Positions 47,001-47,392 of a stretch of DNA of 47,392 bases are shown in pieces. The position numbers and the translations under genes were made by a program. The DNA is taken from contig JAQIWT010000044.1 of the NCBI GenBank assembly GCA_034696485.1, positions 1 through 47,392 on the forward strand, written 5' to 3'. The DNA comes from Isohypsibius dastychi (Eukaryota > Tardigrada > Eutardigrada > Parachela > Isohypsibiidae). The notes under the pieces are model-generated. The model had not been told where the DNA came from, made no database searches, and saw only the letters and a program-made list of their open reading frames with translations. The stretch's first letter is position 1; every line of letters starts with the position of its first letter.

Positions 47001-47392
47001 CGCATATATTTTTTCGTTCCGACTTTTCATGAGTTTCAAAAATTTTACTTATACATTTTCACATTTGTTGATTCATATTGAATCGGGTTTCAGTACTATT
47101 TCATTTGTGCTGTTTATTTGCAGGGAAGACAGCTTTTTCTGCTGAAGAATCCGTGGAGTCACATGAGGTGGAAAGGGAACTTCTCGGAACGAGACACGAA
47201 GCATTGGACACCTGCTATGAAAGCTGCTCTAAATTATGATCCGCAAAGTGCTCAGCAGATAGATAATGGTATCATGCATGACAGCAAACTGATTTGATTT
47301 CTAGAGTGCATTAGCAGGATGACTTCTCGTGTCTAGTCGATGTGTGAAAAATGACCCTTTTTTATTCCAGGTGTGTTTTGGATTGATTACGC
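44063..47392 (+). CDS. CAPN7: Calpain-7 (PalB-type cysteine protease), 3' end beyond the window
   Basis: Intracellular cysteine protease of the ESCRT-linked calpain branch. Thirteen exons are readable: 44063-44146, 44214-44376, 44437-44603, 44958-45277, 45335-45421, 45786-45998, 46075-46125, 46180-46225, 46291-46410, 46462-46488, 46645-46872, 47124-47268, and 47371 onward. Two N-terminal MIT domains ([41 protein letters not shown]) that bind ESCRT-III tails are followed by a Ser/Pro-rich linker and the protease core. Active-site Cys sits in [13 protein letters not shown] (~residue 322), His in [11 protein letters not shown] and Asn in [31 protein letters not shown] is near-identical to animal CAPN7. 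The intron after exon 6 has a GC donor (CAG|gcaagc). The intron at 44377-44436 is 60 bp and in frame, so it could be retained. The C2-like domains should lie downstream. Confidence 0.95.

Overview
This window is animal nuclear DNA. Genes are split by many short introns (mostly 45-100 bp, GT-AG, often ending in tttcag), coding density is high, the DNA is moderately AT-rich, and the proteins are metazoan: sterol acyltransferase, SCAP, receptor guanylyl cyclase, calpain-7, NPC2, TMEM121. Compact introns, GH18-LysM chitinases and Gly/Trp/Tyr-rich secreted peptides recall small ecdysozoans. A probable dynein-regulatory-complex gene implies motile axonemes, which argues against nematodes. A tardigrade or similar small ecdysozoan is my best guess, with low confidence. 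Gene models below were built by hand from homology and splice signals; for most of them the exon lengths sum to a multiple of three.

Layout: 1-1.9 kb, 3' part of a sterol O-acyltransferase (+). 2.0-5.4 kb, aldo-keto reductase paralogue 1 (-), with altered catalytic residues. 6.8-7.7 kb, a secreted J-like protein without HPD (-). 7.8-9.1 kb, a doubtful small gene and an unexplained open-frame island. 9.2-18.1 kb, a receptor guanylyl cyclase (+). 18.3-19.3 kb, a TMEM121-family membrane protein (-). 19.9-21.6 kb, aldo-keto reductase paralogue 2 (-), with an intact catalytic set. 22.1-23.8 kb, ETFA (+). 24.3-28.7 kb, SCAP (+). 29.0-29.7 kb, a four-helix membrane protein (+). 29.9-31.7 kb, an IQ/coiled-coil DRC9/10-like protein (-), followed upstream on the same strand by two hypothetical genes. 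33.3-35.2 kb, two tandem genes for Gly/Trp/Tyr-rich secreted peptides (-). 36.4-41.8 kb, a tandem GH18 pair (+): a catalytically degenerate chitinase-like protein with a chitin-binding domain, then an apparently active chitinase with two LysM domains. 42.3-43.3 kb, an NPC2/ML protein (+). 44.1 kb to the end, calpain-7 (+), truncated by the window.

Two themes recur. Sterol and lipid handling is represented by SOAT, SCAP and NPC2. Three duplications are visible, and in two of them one copy keeps its catalytic residues while the other has lost them (the aldo-keto reductases and the GH18 pair). The peptide genes, the chitin-binding GH18 proteins and the ML-domain protein form an 11-kb block of secreted proteins that could serve cuticle, gut or immune functions; that grouping is inference. 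No CRISPR array, rRNA, convincing tRNA or intact transposon was seen.
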